Assembly (NCBI GenBank): GCA_025456015.1
Contig: JALOLK010000017.1
Span: 1-52,329 of the forward strand
Reading direction: 5' to 3'
From: Candidatus Nanopelagicales bacterium
GTDB taxonomy: Bacteria; Actinomycetota; Actinomycetes; S36-B12; CAIYMF01
DNA: 52,329 bases
Shown here: positions 1 to 8,477 of the stretch, in pieces
Layout: each line of letters begins with the position of its first letter
Position numbering within the stretch: position 1 is the stretch's first letter
The notes under the pieces: generated by a model
What the model was told of the DNA's origin: nothing
What the model saw: the letters and a program-made list of their open reading frames with translations, nothing else
Databases searched by the model: none
Position numbers and translations under genes: made by a program

Positions 1-1196
1 GCCTCGAACGGGTCCACCCCGAGGATGCCGAGCATGTGCCGCACCGCACCGAGCACCTCGGCCAGTCCCTCGACGGAGTCGCCGGCGAGGATCCGGTTGC
101 CCTGCGAGACCGTCTCGTGCAGCACGGCCAGCGCGGCCGGCACCCCGAGGTCGTCGTCCATGGCTGCGACGAACGCCGCCGGCAGGGGCGCGACCAGCCC
201 GTGGTCGCCCAGCCGCTCGGCGGCGCGCTGCACGAAGCCCTCGAGCCGGCGGTACCCGGCGGCGGCGTCGGCCAGCGCCTCGTCGGAGAACTCGATGTTC
301 GACCGGTAGTGGGCGCTGGCCAGGTAGAACCGCAGCTCGACCGGGCGCACCCGCTTGACCACCTCCGTGACCAGCAGGGAGTTGCCCAGCGACTTGCTCA
401 TCTTCTCGCCGGCGGTGGTGACCCACGCGTTGTGCATCCAGTACTGGGCGAAGCCGTCGCCCGCCGCCCGCGACTGCGCCACCTCGTTCTCGTGGTGCGG
501 GAACACCAGGTCCAGCCCCCCGCCGTGGATGTCGAAGGCCGCACCGAGGTACTCCCCGGCCATCGCGGAGCACTCGAGGTGCCAGCCCGGCCGACCCACG
601 CCCCAGGGCGTCTCCCACCCGGGCCCCTGCCCGCCGCTGCCCTTCCACAGCGCGAAGTCCCGTGGGTCGCGCTTGCGGGCGTTCGGGTCGGCGTCCGCCG
701 CTGGCTGCATCTCGGCCAGCCGCTGCCCGGACAGCGCCCCGTACTCGGGGAACGAGGCCACGTCGAAGTAGACGTCGCCGTCCGAGGCGTAGGCGTGCCC
801 GGCGTCGATGAGCCGGCGCATGAGCGTGATCATCGCCGGGACGTGCCCGGTCGCCCGCGGCTCGAGCGTCGGGGGCAGGCAGCCCAGGATCGCGTAGGCC
901 TCGGCGAAGGCCCGCTCGTAGTGGGCGGCGACGGCCCACCACGGCCGGCCCTCCTCGACCGACTTGGCCAGGATCTTGTCGTCGATGTCGGTCACGTTGC
1001 GCACGAAGGTGACCTCGTACCCGCTGGCCTGCAGCCAGCGGACGAGCACGTCGAAGCTCACCCCGGATCGGATGTGCCCGACGTGCGGCGCGGACTGGAC
1101 CGTCGCCCCGCAGACGTAGATGGACACCCGTCCCGGTTCGAGCGGGACGAACGCGCGGGTGCTGCGCGTCGCGGTGTCGTGCAGGTGCAGGGCCAT
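1..1196 (-). CDS. cysS: cysteinyl-tRNA synthetase (3' end outside window)
   Basis: Charges tRNA-Cys with cysteine in the cytosol (class I synthetase). The visible 398 residues begin [13 protein letters not shown] and contain the class I HIGH-type motif (APHVGH), the catalytic KMSKS loop followed by LGN, and zinc-site surroundings ([21 protein letters not shown]). The C-terminal anticodon-binding part lies outside the window. The start ATG is 6 nt downstream of a TAGGAT -10 hexamer, so the transcript looks leaderless. The main alternative is the paralogue MshC (mycothiol Cys ligase); the TVQ and LGN signatures and the ispD-ispF neighbourhood favour CysS. Confidence 0.95.
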   Translation of the reverse strand, partial: MALHLHDTATRSTRAFVPLEPGRVSIYVCGATVQSAPHVGHIRSGVSFDVLVRWLQASGYEVTFVRNVTDIDDKILAKSVEEGRPWWAVAAHYERAFAEAYAILGCLPPTLEPRATGHVPAMITLMRRLIDAGHAYASDGDVYFDVASFPEYGALSGQRLAEMQPAADADPNARKRDPRDFALWKGSGGQGPGWETPWGVGRPGWHLECSAMAGEYLGAAFDIHGGGLDLVFPHHENEVAQSRAAGDGFAQYWMHNAWVTTAGEKMSKSLGNSLLVTEVVKRVRPVELRFYLASAHYRSNIEFSDEALADAAAGYRRLEGFVQRAAERLGDHGLVAPLPAAFVAAMDDDLGVPAALAVLHETVSQGNRILAGDSVEGLAEVLGAVRHMLGILGVDPFE

Positions 1197-1202
1197 CCGC
1201 GA

Positions 1203-1208
1203 ATCCTA
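1203..1208 (-). promoter_or_regulatory. -10 element for leaderless cysS
   Basis: TAGGAT on the minus strand, 6 nt before the cysS ATG, which is the spacing expected when transcription starts at the start codon. Confidence 0.6.
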
Positions 1209-1269
1209 CCGGCGCCCCAGGGCCCGGCCGGGCGACGAGCGGGTGGGCCCCGCCCCGGCCCCCAGCCGT

Positions 1270-1337
1270 ATCTGCTCCCGTCGCGCCGATCCTCTCCCGT
1301 CGCGACGGGAGCAGATGCGCCGCGCGGGAGAACCTGC
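1270..1337. repeat. palindromic intergenic element, copy 1
   Basis: Lies in the gap between ispF and cysS. The 16-nt arm ATCTGCTCCCGTCGCG (1270-1285) pairs perfectly with 1301-1316, and CTCCCGTCGCGACGGGAG inside it is itself a palindrome. Positions 1288-1337 match 29959-30008 at about 44 of 50 bases, so this is a dispersed repeat rather than only a local terminator. It has no coding potential. Confidence 0.75.
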
Positions 1338-1343
1338 CGCTGG

Positions 1344-1832
1344 TCAGGACCGCGGCACGACCAGGGCGGTCGCGATCGCGGCGACCCCCTCACCACGGCC
1401 GGTCAGGCCGAGGCCGTCGGTGGTGGTGGCCGACAGGCGCACCACCGCGCCGTCCAGGGCTGCGGACAGGGCCGCCTGCGCCTGCTCGCGGCGCGCACCG
1501 ATCCGGGGCCGCTCCCCGACCACCTGCACGGCCACGTTGCCGACCTCGAACCCCGCCGCCCGCACCCGGCGCAGCGTCTCGCCCAGCAGCGCGGCGCCGG
1601 AGGCCCCGGCCCACTCGGGCTGCGCGGTGCCGTAGTTGGAACCGAGATCGCCCAGGCCCGCGGCCGAGAGCAGCGCATCGCACACCGCGTGGGCGGCGAC
1701 GTCGGCGTCGGAGTGCCCGGCCAGGCCCACCTCACCGGGCCAGTCCAGGCAGGCCAGCCGCATGGGCCGGTCCGACCCGGCGGCGGCGAACGGATGGACG
1801 TCCACCCCGATCCCGACCAGCGGCAGCGTCAC
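1344..1832 (-). CDS. ispF: 2-C-methyl-D-erythritol 2,4-cyclodiphosphate synthase
   Basis: Fifth step of the MEP isoprenoid pathway: cyclises CDP-ME 2-phosphate to MEcPP and releases CMP, as a cytosolic homotrimer. The 162-residue product has the metal-site DVHPF motif near the N-terminus, the second His in [17 protein letters not shown], and the C-terminal [15 protein letters not shown] motif. Length matches the family (about 160). The GTG start overlaps the ispD stop by 4 nt, giving translational coupling. Confidence 0.96.
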   Translation of the reverse strand: MTLPLVGIGVDVHPFAAAGSDRPMRLACLDWPGEVGLAGHSDADVAAHAVCDALLSAAGLGDLGSNYGTAQPEWAGASGAALLGETLRRVRAAGFEVGNVAVQVVGERPRIGARREQAQAALSAALDGAVVRLSATTTDGLGLTGRGEGVAAIATALVVPRS

Positions 1833-2536
1833 GGCCCCTCCTCCCCCCGCCCGCCGGCGGCGGCGAGCAGGGCCTCGGCCAGCAGCAGGTCCTGCGGCGT
1901 CGTCACCTTGAACGCCTGCGGATCGCCGGGCACCAGCGCCACCGCCAACCCGAGTGCCTCGACCATGCCGGCATCGTCGGTCGCCCCGGGGTCGCCGGTG
2001 GCGTGGGCCCGGCGCAGCACGTCGGCGGGGAAGCCCTGCGGGGTCTGGACCGCCCGCAGCGCCGAGCGGTCCAGGGTGCGCGACCCGCCCGCCGGGTCCA
2101 CGGCGCGGATGGTGTCCACGACCGGCAGGCCGGGCACCACGGCGGGGGCACCGGCCAGCACGGCGTCGATGACGGCACCGATCACGTGGGACGGCACCAG
2201 GCACCGGGCGGCGTCGTGCACGAGGACGACGTCCACCGCGTCGGGCACCACGTCGAGTGCCAGGCGCACCGAGTCCGCGCGCGCCGCGCCGCCGGTGACC
2301 GCCACGACCGGGACGGTGCCGGCCACGGCCGTCGCCGCGGTGGCCATCGACGCCTCGAGGCCCTGCGGACAGGCCAGCACGACCAGCCCCACCCGCGGCT
2401 CGGCGACCAGCCCGCGCACCGCGTGCACGAGGATCGGCTCGCCGGCCAGCAGCGCCATGGCCTTGGGCACCCCCGCCCCGAGGCGCTCGCCGGACCCCGC
2501 GGCCGGGACGATCGCGGCGACGGGGCGGCGGCTCAC
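1829..2536 (-). CDS. ispD: 2-C-methyl-D-erythritol 4-phosphate cytidylyltransferase
   Basis: Third step of the MEP pathway: transfers CMP from CTP to MEP. The N-terminal nucleotide-binding signature [26 protein letters not shown] in the middle and [15 protein letters not shown] at the end are typical; 235 residues is normal. I start at the GTG at 2536 ([14 protein letters not shown]) because a TACGGT -10 hexamer ends exactly 6 nt upstream; the GTG at 2554 in the same frame would lie upstream of that promoter. Coupled to ispF by a 4-nt overlap. Confidence 0.95.
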   Translation of the reverse strand: MSRRPVAAIVPAAGSGERLGAGVPKAMALLAGEPILVHAVRGLVAEPRVGLVVLACPQGLEASMATAATAVAGTVPVVAVTGGAARADSVRLALDVVPDAVDVVLVHDAARCLVPSHVIGAVIDAVLAGAPAVVPGLPVVDTIRAVDPAGGSRTLDRSALRAVQTPQGFPADVLRRAHATGDPGATDDAGMVEALGLAVALVPGDPQAFKVTTPQDLLLAEALLAAAGGRGEEGP

Positions 2537-2542
2537 GGCGCC

Positions 2543-2548
2543 ACCGTA
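2543..2548 (-). promoter_or_regulatory. -10 element for leaderless ispD
   Basis: TACGGT on the minus strand, 6 nt before the GTG at 2536. It decides the ispD start and suggests ispDF has its own promoter, separate from carD. Confidence 0.6.
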
Positions 2549-2658
2549 GGGCACGCCACGCGGGTTCCAGCGGTGCCGGGCCAGGTGCGCGGACGGTCGA
2601 GGGGCGTCGCGGCCGATGCGGCCAGGGCCGCCCGAGGCGTCGGGCAGTCGCCAGACGA

Positions 2659-2690
2659 CGACGCCCCCGGGCCACAGGCCGGGGGCGTCG
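2659..2690. terminator. carD terminator hairpin
   Basis: A perfect 12-bp stem, CGACGCCCCCGG with CCGGGGGCGTCG, around an 8-nt loop, just past the carD stop. No T-tract follows, as is common in GC-rich actinobacteria. Confidence 0.75.
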
Positions 2691-2707
2691 CAGGATCGAT
2701 CAGCGGA

Positions 2708-3190
2708 TCAGGACTGCAGGACCTCGTCGAGGATGGCCTCGGCCTTGTCCTCGTTCGTGCGCTCGGCCAGGGCCAGCTCGCTGACGAGGATCTGGCGGGC
2801 CTTGCTCAGCATGCGCTTCTCGCCCGCGGACAGGCCGCGCTCGCGCTCGCGGCGCCACAGGTCGCGCACGACCTCGGCGACCTTGATGACATCGCCGGAA
2901 GCCAGCTTCTCGAGGTTCGCCTTGTAGCGGCGCGACCAGTTGGTCGGCTCCTCGGTGTAGGGCTGGCGCAGCACGTCGAAGACGCGGTCCAGGCCCTCGG
3001 CGTTCACCACGTCACGCACGCCGACGAGGTCGACGTTGTCGGAGGGCACCCGAACGGTGAGATCACCTTGCGCGACCCGCAGGACCAGGTACTCCCGGTC
3101 GATGCCCTTGATGGAACGGACCTCGATGGACTCGATGAGGGCGGCCCCATGATGGGGATACACGACCGTGTCGCCAACCTTGAACGTCAT
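2708..3190 (-). CDS. carD: CarD-family RNA polymerase-binding transcription factor
   Basis: Global regulator that binds the RNA polymerase beta subunit and stabilises open complexes, notably at rRNA promoters. The 160-residue product starts [17 protein letters not shown], the N-terminal RNAP-interaction domain (about 1-55), followed by a helical DNA-binding domain with [12 protein letters not shown] and the basic [18 protein letters not shown]. Size equals mycobacterial CarD (about 162). Placement upstream of ispD-ispF-cysS is the usual actinobacterial order. A TAGGAT -10 lies at 3221-3226, about 30 nt upstream of the ATG. Confidence 0.96.
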   Translation of the reverse strand: MTFKVGDTVVYPHHGAALIESIEVRSIKGIDREYLVLRVAQGDLTVRVPSDNVDLVGVRDVVNAEGLDRVFDVLRQPYTEEPTNWSRRYKANLEKLASGDVIKVAEVVRDLWRRERERGLSAGEKRMLSKARQILVSELALAERTNEDKAEAILDEVLQS

Positions 3191-3265
3191 AGAGCAGTGG
3201 ACCCCTTCCGGTGGACCCCCATCCTACCACGCAGGGGGGTCCCCTCCGTGCCCTCGCGCACCCGC

Positions 3266-3271
3266 TACAGT
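3266..3271 (+). promoter_or_regulatory. -10 element for leaderless lipoprotein gene
   Basis: TACAGT, 6 nt before the GTG at 3278. It diverges from the carD promoter. Confidence 0.55.
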
Positions 3272-3277
3272 GCCGCC

Positions 3278-3781
3278 GTGACCCGCTCGCGCGCCCTCGC
3301 CACCGTCGCCGCCTGCCTCGTCGCCGTGCTCCCCCTGGCCGGCTGCTACCAGGGCTTCGAGGGGACCGTGAGCACGCAGAGCCCCAGCGGCAACGGCACG
3401 GACTTCGAGGTCGGGGACCTCAAGGTGCAGGATGCCACGCTGGTCACGGACCCCGCGGACCCCAGCCGCGCCTCACTCATCATGACCGTCCTGAACGAGG
3501 GTGAGACCGACGACGCCCTGGCCTCGGCCAGCGTCGAGCAGGCGAGCGGGGCGATCACGGGCCCGACCGCGCTGCCCTCCGGCGGGGTGCTGCCCGTGGG
3601 CCTGCCGGGTGCCGCGACGAGCATCGCCGTGGACGGCCTGGCGGCCAAGCCCGGCGACTTCGCGGCGCTCACGGTGTCCTTCGAGGCCGCCGGCTCCACC
3701 CCCGACCCGATCGACGTGAAGGTCGTGGTGGGCGAGGACTACTACGCCGAGTTCGCGCCCGCCGCCGCCCCCGCCCCGTAG
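3278..3781 (+). CDS. putative secreted lipoprotein
   Basis: 167 residues of unknown function. The N-terminus is a lipoprotein signal peptide: basic VTRSRA, a hydrophobic core, then the lipobox LAGC, predicting lipidation of Cys about 24 and outer-face membrane anchoring. The rest is a beta-rich, Ala/Pro-ended domain with a stretch typical of small Ig-like copper or surface folds (VGDLKVQDATLV), but no motif I can name. The GTG start is fixed by the TACAGT hexamer 6 nt upstream. Similar small lipoproteins near carD/regX3 occur in related genomes (from memory, not checked). Confidence 0.8.
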   Translation: MTRSRALATVAACLVAVLPLAGCYQGFEGTVSTQSPSGNGTDFEVGDLKVQDATLVTDPADPSRASLIMTVLNEGETDDALASASVEQASGAITGPTALPSGGVLPVGLPGAATSIAVDGLAAKPGDFAALTVSFEAAGSTPDPIDVKVVVGEDYYAEFAPAAAPAP

Positions 3782-3784
3782 GCG

Positions 3785-4462
3785 TCAGCCCTCGAACTTG
3801 TAGCCCAGCCCGCGCACGGTCACCAGGTGCACCGGGTGGGCGGGATCCGGCTCCACCTTGGCGCGCAGCCGCTTGACGTGGACGTCGAGGGTCTTGGTGT
3901 CGCCGACGTAGTCCGAGCCCCAGATCCGGTCGATGAGCTGGCCACGGGTGAGCACGCGACCGGCGTTGCGCACCAGGTACTCGAGCAGGTCGAACTCCTT
4001 GAGCGGCAGGTTCACGGCCTGGCCGTTGACCTGCACGAGGTGGCGGTCCGGGTCGATGCGGACCGGGCCGGCCTCGACCACGGGGTCGGCGTCGAACTCC
4101 TCGACGTTGCGCCGCAGCACCGCGCGGATGCGGGCCACCAGCTCGCGGCTGGAGAACGGCTTGGTGACGTAGTCGTCGGCCCCGAGCTCCAGGCCCAGCA
4201 CCTTGTCCAGCTCGGAGTCCTTCGCGGTCACCATGATGATCGGCACCCGCGACTTGGCCCGGATCGTGCGGCACACGTCGGTGCCGGACATCCCGGGCAG
4301 CATGAGATCGAGCAGGATGAGGTCGATCTGCTCGCGCTCGAACGCCGCGAGGGCCTCGGGCCCGGTGCCGGCCAGCGCGACGGTGAACCCCTCCTTGCGC
4401 AGCATGAAGCCCAGCGCGTCGGAGAAGGACTCCTCGTCCTCGACCACCAGGATCCGCGTCAC
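3785..4462 (-). CDS. regX3: OmpR-family phosphate response regulator RegX3/PhoP-like
   Basis: DNA-binding response regulator of the phosphate-starvation two-component system. The receiver domain (1-120) has the acidic pair in VVEDEE, phospho-acceptor D52 (LILLDLMLPG) and conserved Lys in YVTKPF. The winged-helix domain (about 130-225) ends LVTVRGLGYKFEG. It is 225 residues, close to RegX3 at 227. The GTG start overlaps the senX3 stop by 4 nt, so the pair is translationally coupled. PHO boxes before phoU, gpmA and pstS are its likely targets. Confidence 0.95.
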   Translation of the reverse strand: MTRILVVEDEESFSDALGFMLRKEGFTVALAGTGPEALAAFEREQIDLILLDLMLPGMSGTDVCRTIRAKSRVPIIMVTAKDSELDKVLGLELGADDYVTKPFSSRELVARIRAVLRRNVEEFDADPVVEAGPVRIDPDRHLVQVNGQAVNLPLKEFDLLEYLVRNAGRVLTRGQLIDRIWGSDYVGDTKTLDVHVKRLRAKVEPDPAHPVHLVTVRGLGYKFEG

Positions 4463-5697
4463 GTGTCCTCCTTGGGCGGGCTGGGGCGCCCGCGCTTCTT
4501 GCCCTCGCCGAGCTCGGGCAGCCGAATGGTGAACGTCGAGCCCTCGCCCACGCGCGACCACACGTCGCAGTGGCCGCCGTGGTTGGCGCAGACGTGCTTG
4601 ACGATGGCCAGTCCCAGGCCGGTGCCCCCGGTGTCCCGGGAGCGGGCCTGGTCGACCCGGTAGAACCGCTCGAAGATCCGGTCGAGCTCCACGGTGGGGA
4701 TGCCGATCCCCTGGTCGGTCACGGCGATGGTCACCGAGCCCTCGGCCTGGCCGGTGCTCACCGCCACCTTGGTGTTCGCCGGGCTGTAGTTGATGGCGTT
4801 GAGCAGCAGGTTGCGCACGGCGGTCGTGAGCTGGGACTCGACGCCGAGCACCGACAGCCCGGTGATGCCACCGCGCAGCAGCCGGATCTCCTGCTCGCGG
4901 GCGAGCAGCCGCACGTCCTCGCACGCCTGCGCCACGACGTCGTCGACGAGCACGGGCGCCATCGGGTGCAGCGGGTCGATGCCCTCGAGCCGGGAGAGGT
5001 CCATGAGGTCGTTCACCAGCGTGGTGAGCCGACGCGTCTCGATCACCATGCGCGCCGAGAAGCGGGCGACCGCCTCGGGGTCGTCGCGGCCCTCGGCCAC
5101 GGCCTCGGCCAGCAGCGACAGCGCGCCGATCGGGGTCTTCAGCTCGTGGCTGACGTTGGCGACGAAGTCACGGCGCACGTGGTCGAGGCGCTCGGCCTCG
5201 GTCATGTCCTCGACGAGCACGAAGGCCGAGCCGTCCTCCATGGGCGAGACCCGCACGCGCAGGCTCAGCCGCGGCTGGCGCCGGCCCGGGCGCTTGAGCG
5301 ACATGTCGCGCTGCACGACCTGGTCGGAGCGGCGCGCGGCCTCCACCATGGCGGCCACCTCGGGCACCCCGATCGCGCGCCGGCGCACGATCCGCACGGC
5401 CTCCAGCGCCGGGTGCGCCCAGCGCACCAGGCCGTGGGGGTCCACCCAGATCGCCGGGGTCCGCAGGGAGCGCAGCACGCGGCCCAGGTCGCCGGCCAGG
5501 ACGTCGCCCGCCTGGCCGACTGCCAGGCCCTCACCGCGCTCGGCCAGGCCGGCGCTGGGCTCGGCGCCGGGCACGGCGCTGGGCTCGGGGGTGGCCGGCC
5601 CGGGGGTCTCACGCTCGGGACCCGACCCGAGCGTGAGCGGGAACCGGCGCCGCCGGCCCGACGGTGCGGGCTCGACCGCAGGCGTCGACTCGCTCAC
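4459..5697 (-). CDS. senX3: SenX3/PhoR-like sensor histidine kinase lacking membrane helices
   Basis: Sensor kinase partner of RegX3, 412 residues. In order: a Pro/Ala/Glu-rich disordered N-terminus (1-65), a PAS-like domain (about 70-165), HisKA with phospho-acceptor H184 (NVSHELKTPIGAL), and a HATPase_c domain with N box (LLLNAINYSP), DQGIGIP and GTGLGLAI. SenX3 proteins normally start with two transmembrane helices; none is present. The start is supported by a TATCCT -10 hexamer 7 nt before the GTG (leaderless), and phoU lies just upstream, leaving no room for a longer N-terminus. Confidence 0.92.
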   Translation of the reverse strand: MSESTPAVEPAPSGRRRRFPLTLGSGPERETPGPATPEPSAVPGAEPSAGLAERGEGLAVGQAGDVLAGDLGRVLRSLRTPAIWVDPHGLVRWAHPALEAVRIVRRRAIGVPEVAAMVEAARRSDQVVQRDMSLKRPGRRQPRLSLRVRVSPMEDGSAFVLVEDMTEAERLDHVRRDFVANVSHELKTPIGALSLLAEAVAEGRDDPEAVARFSARMVIETRRLTTLVNDLMDLSRLEGIDPLHPMAPVLVDDVVAQACEDVRLLAREQEIRLLRGGITGLSVLGVESQLTTAVRNLLLNAINYSPANTKVAVSTGQAEGSVTIAVTDQGIGIPTVELDRIFERFYRVDQARSRDTGGTGLGLAIVKHVCANHGGHCDVWSRVGEGSTFTIRLPELGEGKKRGRPSPPKEDT

Positions 5698-5704
5698 GCC
5701 GGTC

Positions 5705-5710
5705 AGGATA
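5705..5710 (-). promoter_or_regulatory. -10 element for leaderless senX3
   Basis: TATCCT on the minus strand, 7 nt before the senX3 GTG. It fixes the short N-terminus of the kinase. Confidence 0.6.
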
Positions 5711-5780
5711 GGGGCGCGCCGGAATCGCGGAGCACGTCCTTCGGGGGGCCCCGGCGGTATTCACTCCCGCGGTGGGGATT

Positions 5781-5802
5781 GTTCACCCGGCGATCACCGC
5801 AA
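5781..5802 (+). promoter_or_regulatory. PHO box upstream of phoU / senX3
   Basis: Two adjacent 11-nt units, GTTCACCCGGC and GATCACCGCAA, fit the actinobacterial PhoP/RegX3 direct repeat (G-T-TCAC core every 11 nt). They end 37 nt before the phoU -10 (TAGACT, 5840-5845). The site sits in the shared divergent region and could serve both phoU and senX3-regX3. Confidence 0.7.
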
Positions 5803-5839
5803 CGCCACGCGGGTGCGGTCCAGTGCCCCGGTGCGCCCC

Positions 5840-5845
5840 TAGACT
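5840..5845 (+). promoter_or_regulatory. phoU -10 element
   Basis: TAGACT, followed by a GGAGG ribosome-binding site before the phoU ATG, so phoU has a short leader, unlike many neighbours. Confidence 0.5.
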
Positions 5846-5863
5846 GCCACCAGGAGGACCACC

Positions 5864-6553
5864 ATGCGTGCAGCGTTCCACGAGCAGCTCGACGAGATCA
5901 GCGACCTCCTGGCGGAGATGGCGATCGCGGCTGGTGCCGCGATGAACCAGGCGACCCAGGCCCTGCTCAATGCCGACCTCGCCGCCGCCGAGGCGGTGAT
6001 CTCCGGCGACGACCACCTCGACGAGCTCACCAGCGAGGTCGAGCGGCGGTGCTACGACACCGCCGCCCTGCAGCAGCCGGTGGCCACCGACCTGCGCATC
6101 GTGATCGGCTCGCTGCGCATCTCCTCGTCGCTGGAGCGGATGGGGGACCTCGCGGTCCACGTGGCCAAGCAGGCGCGGCTGCGCTACCCGAACTCCTCGA
6201 TCCCCAACGAGCTCCGGGCGACGTTCGCGCGCATGGGGGCCCTGGCCGACGCGATCACGGCGAAGACGGCCACGGTCATCACGACCAAGGACGTCAGCCT
6301 CGGCCCGGACATCGAGCGCTACGACGCCGAGATGGACCACCTGCACCGCGAGCTGTTCACCGTGGTGCTCTCCCCGTCCTGGGCGCACGGGGTCGAGTCG
6401 GCGATCGACGCCACGCTGCTGTCGCGCTACTACGAGCGCTACGCCGACCACGCGGTGAGCATCGCGCGGCGCGTCATGCACGTGGTCACCGGTGAGCCGT
6501 ACGCGGACACCCAGCTGCTCATCGAGGGCGGTTCCACGGTCCAGGGCAGCTGA
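5864..6553 (+). CDS. phoU: phosphate signalling / transport regulator PhoU
   Basis: Cytosolic helical protein that couples the Pst transporter to the sensor kinase and restrains the Pho response. 229 residues form two repeats of a three-helix PhoU domain, each with the metal-cluster motif E/D-R-x-x-D-x-A: [14 protein letters not shown] (about 90) and [14 protein letters not shown] (about 192). A strong RBS (AGGAGG) precedes the ATG. It diverges from senX3 with a PHO box between, the standard actinobacterial arrangement. Confidence 0.96.
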   Translation: MRAAFHEQLDEISDLLAEMAIAAGAAMNQATQALLNADLAAAEAVISGDDHLDELTSEVERRCYDTAALQQPVATDLRIVIGSLRISSSLERMGDLAVHVAKQARLRYPNSSIPNELRATFARMGALADAITAKTATVITTKDVSLGPDIERYDAEMDHLHRELFTVVLSPSWAHGVESAIDATLLSRYYERYADHAVSIARRVMHVVTGEPYADTQLLIEGGSTVQGS

Positions 6554-6618
6554 GCGCGATCCGGCCCGGACCCCGGGCCGAGTTGCTGCCCTGCGCGCAG
6601 GCGCGCAAGGTGTACCCC

Positions 6619-7905
6619 GTGCACCAGCAGGCCCATCCGCTGCGCCGCACGCCGCGGCGCGTGGCGATGATCAGCGTGCACACCTCCCCCCTGGACCAGC
6701 CGGGCACCGGCGACGCCGGCGGCATGAACGTGGCGATCGCCGAGGTGGCCAGGCGCCTGGCGGCCCGCGGCACGCAGGTGGAGGTCTTCACCCGGGCGAC
6801 CTCCGGGGAGCAGCCGCCCCTGGCCGAGCTCGCGCCCGGCGTGCTCGTGCACCATGTGGCCGCCGGGCCCTTCGAGGGCCTGCCCAAGGAGGACCTGCCC
6901 GGGCAGCTGTGCGCGATGACGGCCGGCGTGCTGCGCCGGGAGGCCGCGCGCCGCGAGGGCTGGTACGACCTGGTGCACTCCCACTACTGGCTGTCGGGCC
7001 AGGTGGGCTGGCTGGCCAAGGAGCGCTGGGGGGTGCCGCTGGTCCACACGATGCACACCATGGGCCGGGTGAAGAACCGTTCCCTCGCGCCGGGCGACAC
7101 CCCAGAACCCGAGCTGCGCATCATCGGCGAGCAGCAGGTCGTCGACGCCGCCGACCGGCTCGTGGCCAACACCGCCGCCGAGCGGGAGGACCTCGTCACC
7201 CTCTACGACGCGGAGCCCGGGCTGGTGGACGTGGTCCTGCCCGGGGTGGACCTCGACGCCTTCCACGGCGACGACCGGGCCGCCGCCCGTGCAGCCCTGG
7301 GGTACCGACCGGACGAGCGCGTGGTGCTCTTCGTGGGCCGGATCCAGCCGCTCAAGGCCCCCGACGTGCTCGTGCGTGCGATGGCCGAGCTGACCGCACT
7401 GGACCCCGACCTGGCCGCGCGGACCCGGCTGGTGCTGTGCGGCGGGCCGTCGGGCTCGGGCACCGCCCACCCCACGGCCCTGGCCGACCTGGCGCAGGCG
7501 CTGGGCGTCCCGGCGACCTTCCACCCCGCGCTGGACCGCGCCGCCCTGCGCCAGCAGTACGCCGCCGCCGACGTGGTGGCCGTGCCCTCGCACTCGGAGT
7601 CGTTCGGGCTGGTGGCCGTCGAGGCGCAGGCGTGCGGCACGCCGGTGCTCGCCGCGGACGTCGGCGGCCTGCCGGTGGCCGTGGCCGACGGACGCTCGGG
7701 CCTGCTCGTGCCCGATCACGAGCCGCGCACCTGGGCGGGCTCCCTGATGCGCGTGCTCGCCGACGACGGCCTGCGCGGCCAGCTCGCCGCCGGCGCACGG
7801 CCGCACGCCGAGACGCTGTCGTGGGACCGCACGGTCGAGGGCCTGCTGGGCTCCTACGCCGCGGCCCTGGCCGCCCCCCGCGACACGCTGGCGCGGGTCG
7901 GCTGA
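6619..7905 (+). CDS. mshA: D-inositol-3-phosphate glycosyltransferase (mycothiol synthesis)
   Basis: First committed step of mycothiol synthesis: transfers GlcNAc from UDP-GlcNAc to 1L-inositol 1-phosphate. GT4 family, GT-B fold. N-terminal hallmarks are [36 protein letters not shown] and [12 protein letters not shown]; the C-terminal domain has [14 protein letters not shown] and the nucleotide-sugar E-x7-E region [18 protein letters not shown] prefer the GTG at 6619 because AAGGTG lies 8 nt upstream; in-frame GTG 6610 and TTG 6583 have no clear RBS. The stop overlaps the next ATG by 1 nt. Confidence 0.95.
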   Translation: MHQQAHPLRRTPRRVAMISVHTSPLDQPGTGDAGGMNVAIAEVARRLAARGTQVEVFTRATSGEQPPLAELAPGVLVHHVAAGPFEGLPKEDLPGQLCAMTAGVLRREAARREGWYDLVHSHYWLSGQVGWLAKERWGVPLVHTMHTMGRVKNRSLAPGDTPEPELRIIGEQQVVDAADRLVANTAAEREDLVTLYDAEPGLVDVVLPGVDLDAFHGDDRAAARAALGYRPDERVVLFVGRIQPLKAPDVLVRAMAELTALDPDLAARTRLVLCGGPSGSGTAHPTALADLAQALGVPATFHPALDRAALRQQYAAADVVAVPSHSESFGLVAVEAQACGTPVLAADVGGLPVAVADGRSGLLVPDHEPRTWAGSLMRVLADDGLRGQLAAGARPHAETLSWDRTVEGLLGSYAAALAAPRDTLARVG

Positions 7906-8390
7906 TGCCCCATCGCGACGTGGCCCGTCGGCTCGCGGCCCTGCTGGTGGCCGAGGGCCTGGAGCACGACGAGGTCGAGCCGGGCCGCTTCGTCGTGGTG
8001 CTGCCCGGACGGGCCAAGCTGCGCACCACCGTGAGCCTGGCGGTGGGCCCGCAGGCCCTCACGGTCAACGCGTTCGTGTGCCGGCGGCCCGACGAGAACG
8101 TCGAGGGCGTCTACCGCTGGCTGCTGCAGCAGAACACCCGGATGCTCGGGGTGGCCTTCGCGCTGGACCGCCTCGGCGACATCTACCTGGTCGGCCGCGT
8201 CCCGGTGGCGGGCCTTCGCGAGGAGGACCTCGACCGCCTGCTCGGCTCGGTGCTGCACGCGGCCGACGAGTCGTTCAACACCCTGCTGCGGCTGGGCTTC
8301 GCCAGTGCGATCCGCCGGGAGCGGGTCTGGCGGCAGGCACGCGGGGAGTCGCTGGCCAACCTCGAGGCGTTCGAGGACCTCGAGGCCTGA
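7905..8390 (+). CDS. YbjN-domain protein
   Basis: 161-residue soluble protein of the YbjN/T3SS-chaperone-like family, the counterpart of the M. tuberculosis gene between mshA and gpm1. Recognisable features are the N-terminal helix RRLAALLVAEGLEHDEVEPG, a beta core, and YRWLLQQNTRMLGVAFALDRLGDIYLVGRVP. Biochemical role unknown. The ATG overlaps the mshA stop by one base, so it is co-translated with mshA. It probably forms an operon with mshA; gpmA downstream has its own promoter. Confidence 0.85.
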   Translation: MPHRDVARRLAALLVAEGLEHDEVEPGRFVVVLPGRAKLRTTVSLAVGPQALTVNAFVCRRPDENVEGVYRWLLQQNTRMLGVAFALDRLGDIYLVGRVPVAGLREEDLDRLLGSVLHAADESFNTLLRLGFASAIRRERVWRQARGESLANLEAFEDLEA

Positions 8391-8403
8391 GCCGGGCTGG
8401 ACC

Positions 8404-8425
8404 GTTCACCTCGGGGTCACCCAGC
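8404..8425 (+). promoter_or_regulatory. PHO box upstream of gpmA
   Basis: Units GTTCACCTCGG and GGTCACCCAGC are 11 nt each and directly adjacent. They end 39 nt before the CAGTAT -10 of gpmA, nearly the same spacing as at phoU. The site follows the YbjN gene stop, so it can only act on gpmA. Confidence 0.65.
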
Positions 8426-8464
8426 CGGCCGACGTTCGCCGCGCGCGCGCCCGCCGGGCTGGGC

Positions 8465-8470
8465 CAGTAT
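8465..8470 (+). promoter_or_regulatory. -10 element for leaderless gpmA
   Basis: CAGTAT, 7 nt before the ATG at 8478. It overlaps the alternative upstream ATG at 8469 and so argues against that start. Confidence 0.6.
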
Positions 8471-8477
8471 GGGCGCC

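Noticed and set aside
1-1196. MshC rather than CysS
   Set aside because: HIGH-region context ([10 protein letters not shown]), KMSKSLGN and the ispD-ispF linkage fit CysS.
36-2549. 837-residue plus-strand ORF over cysS-ispF-ispD
   Set aside because: Antisense shadow in GC-rich DNA; Arg/Gly/Pro/His-rich with no domain, while the minus strand carries three full enzyme families.
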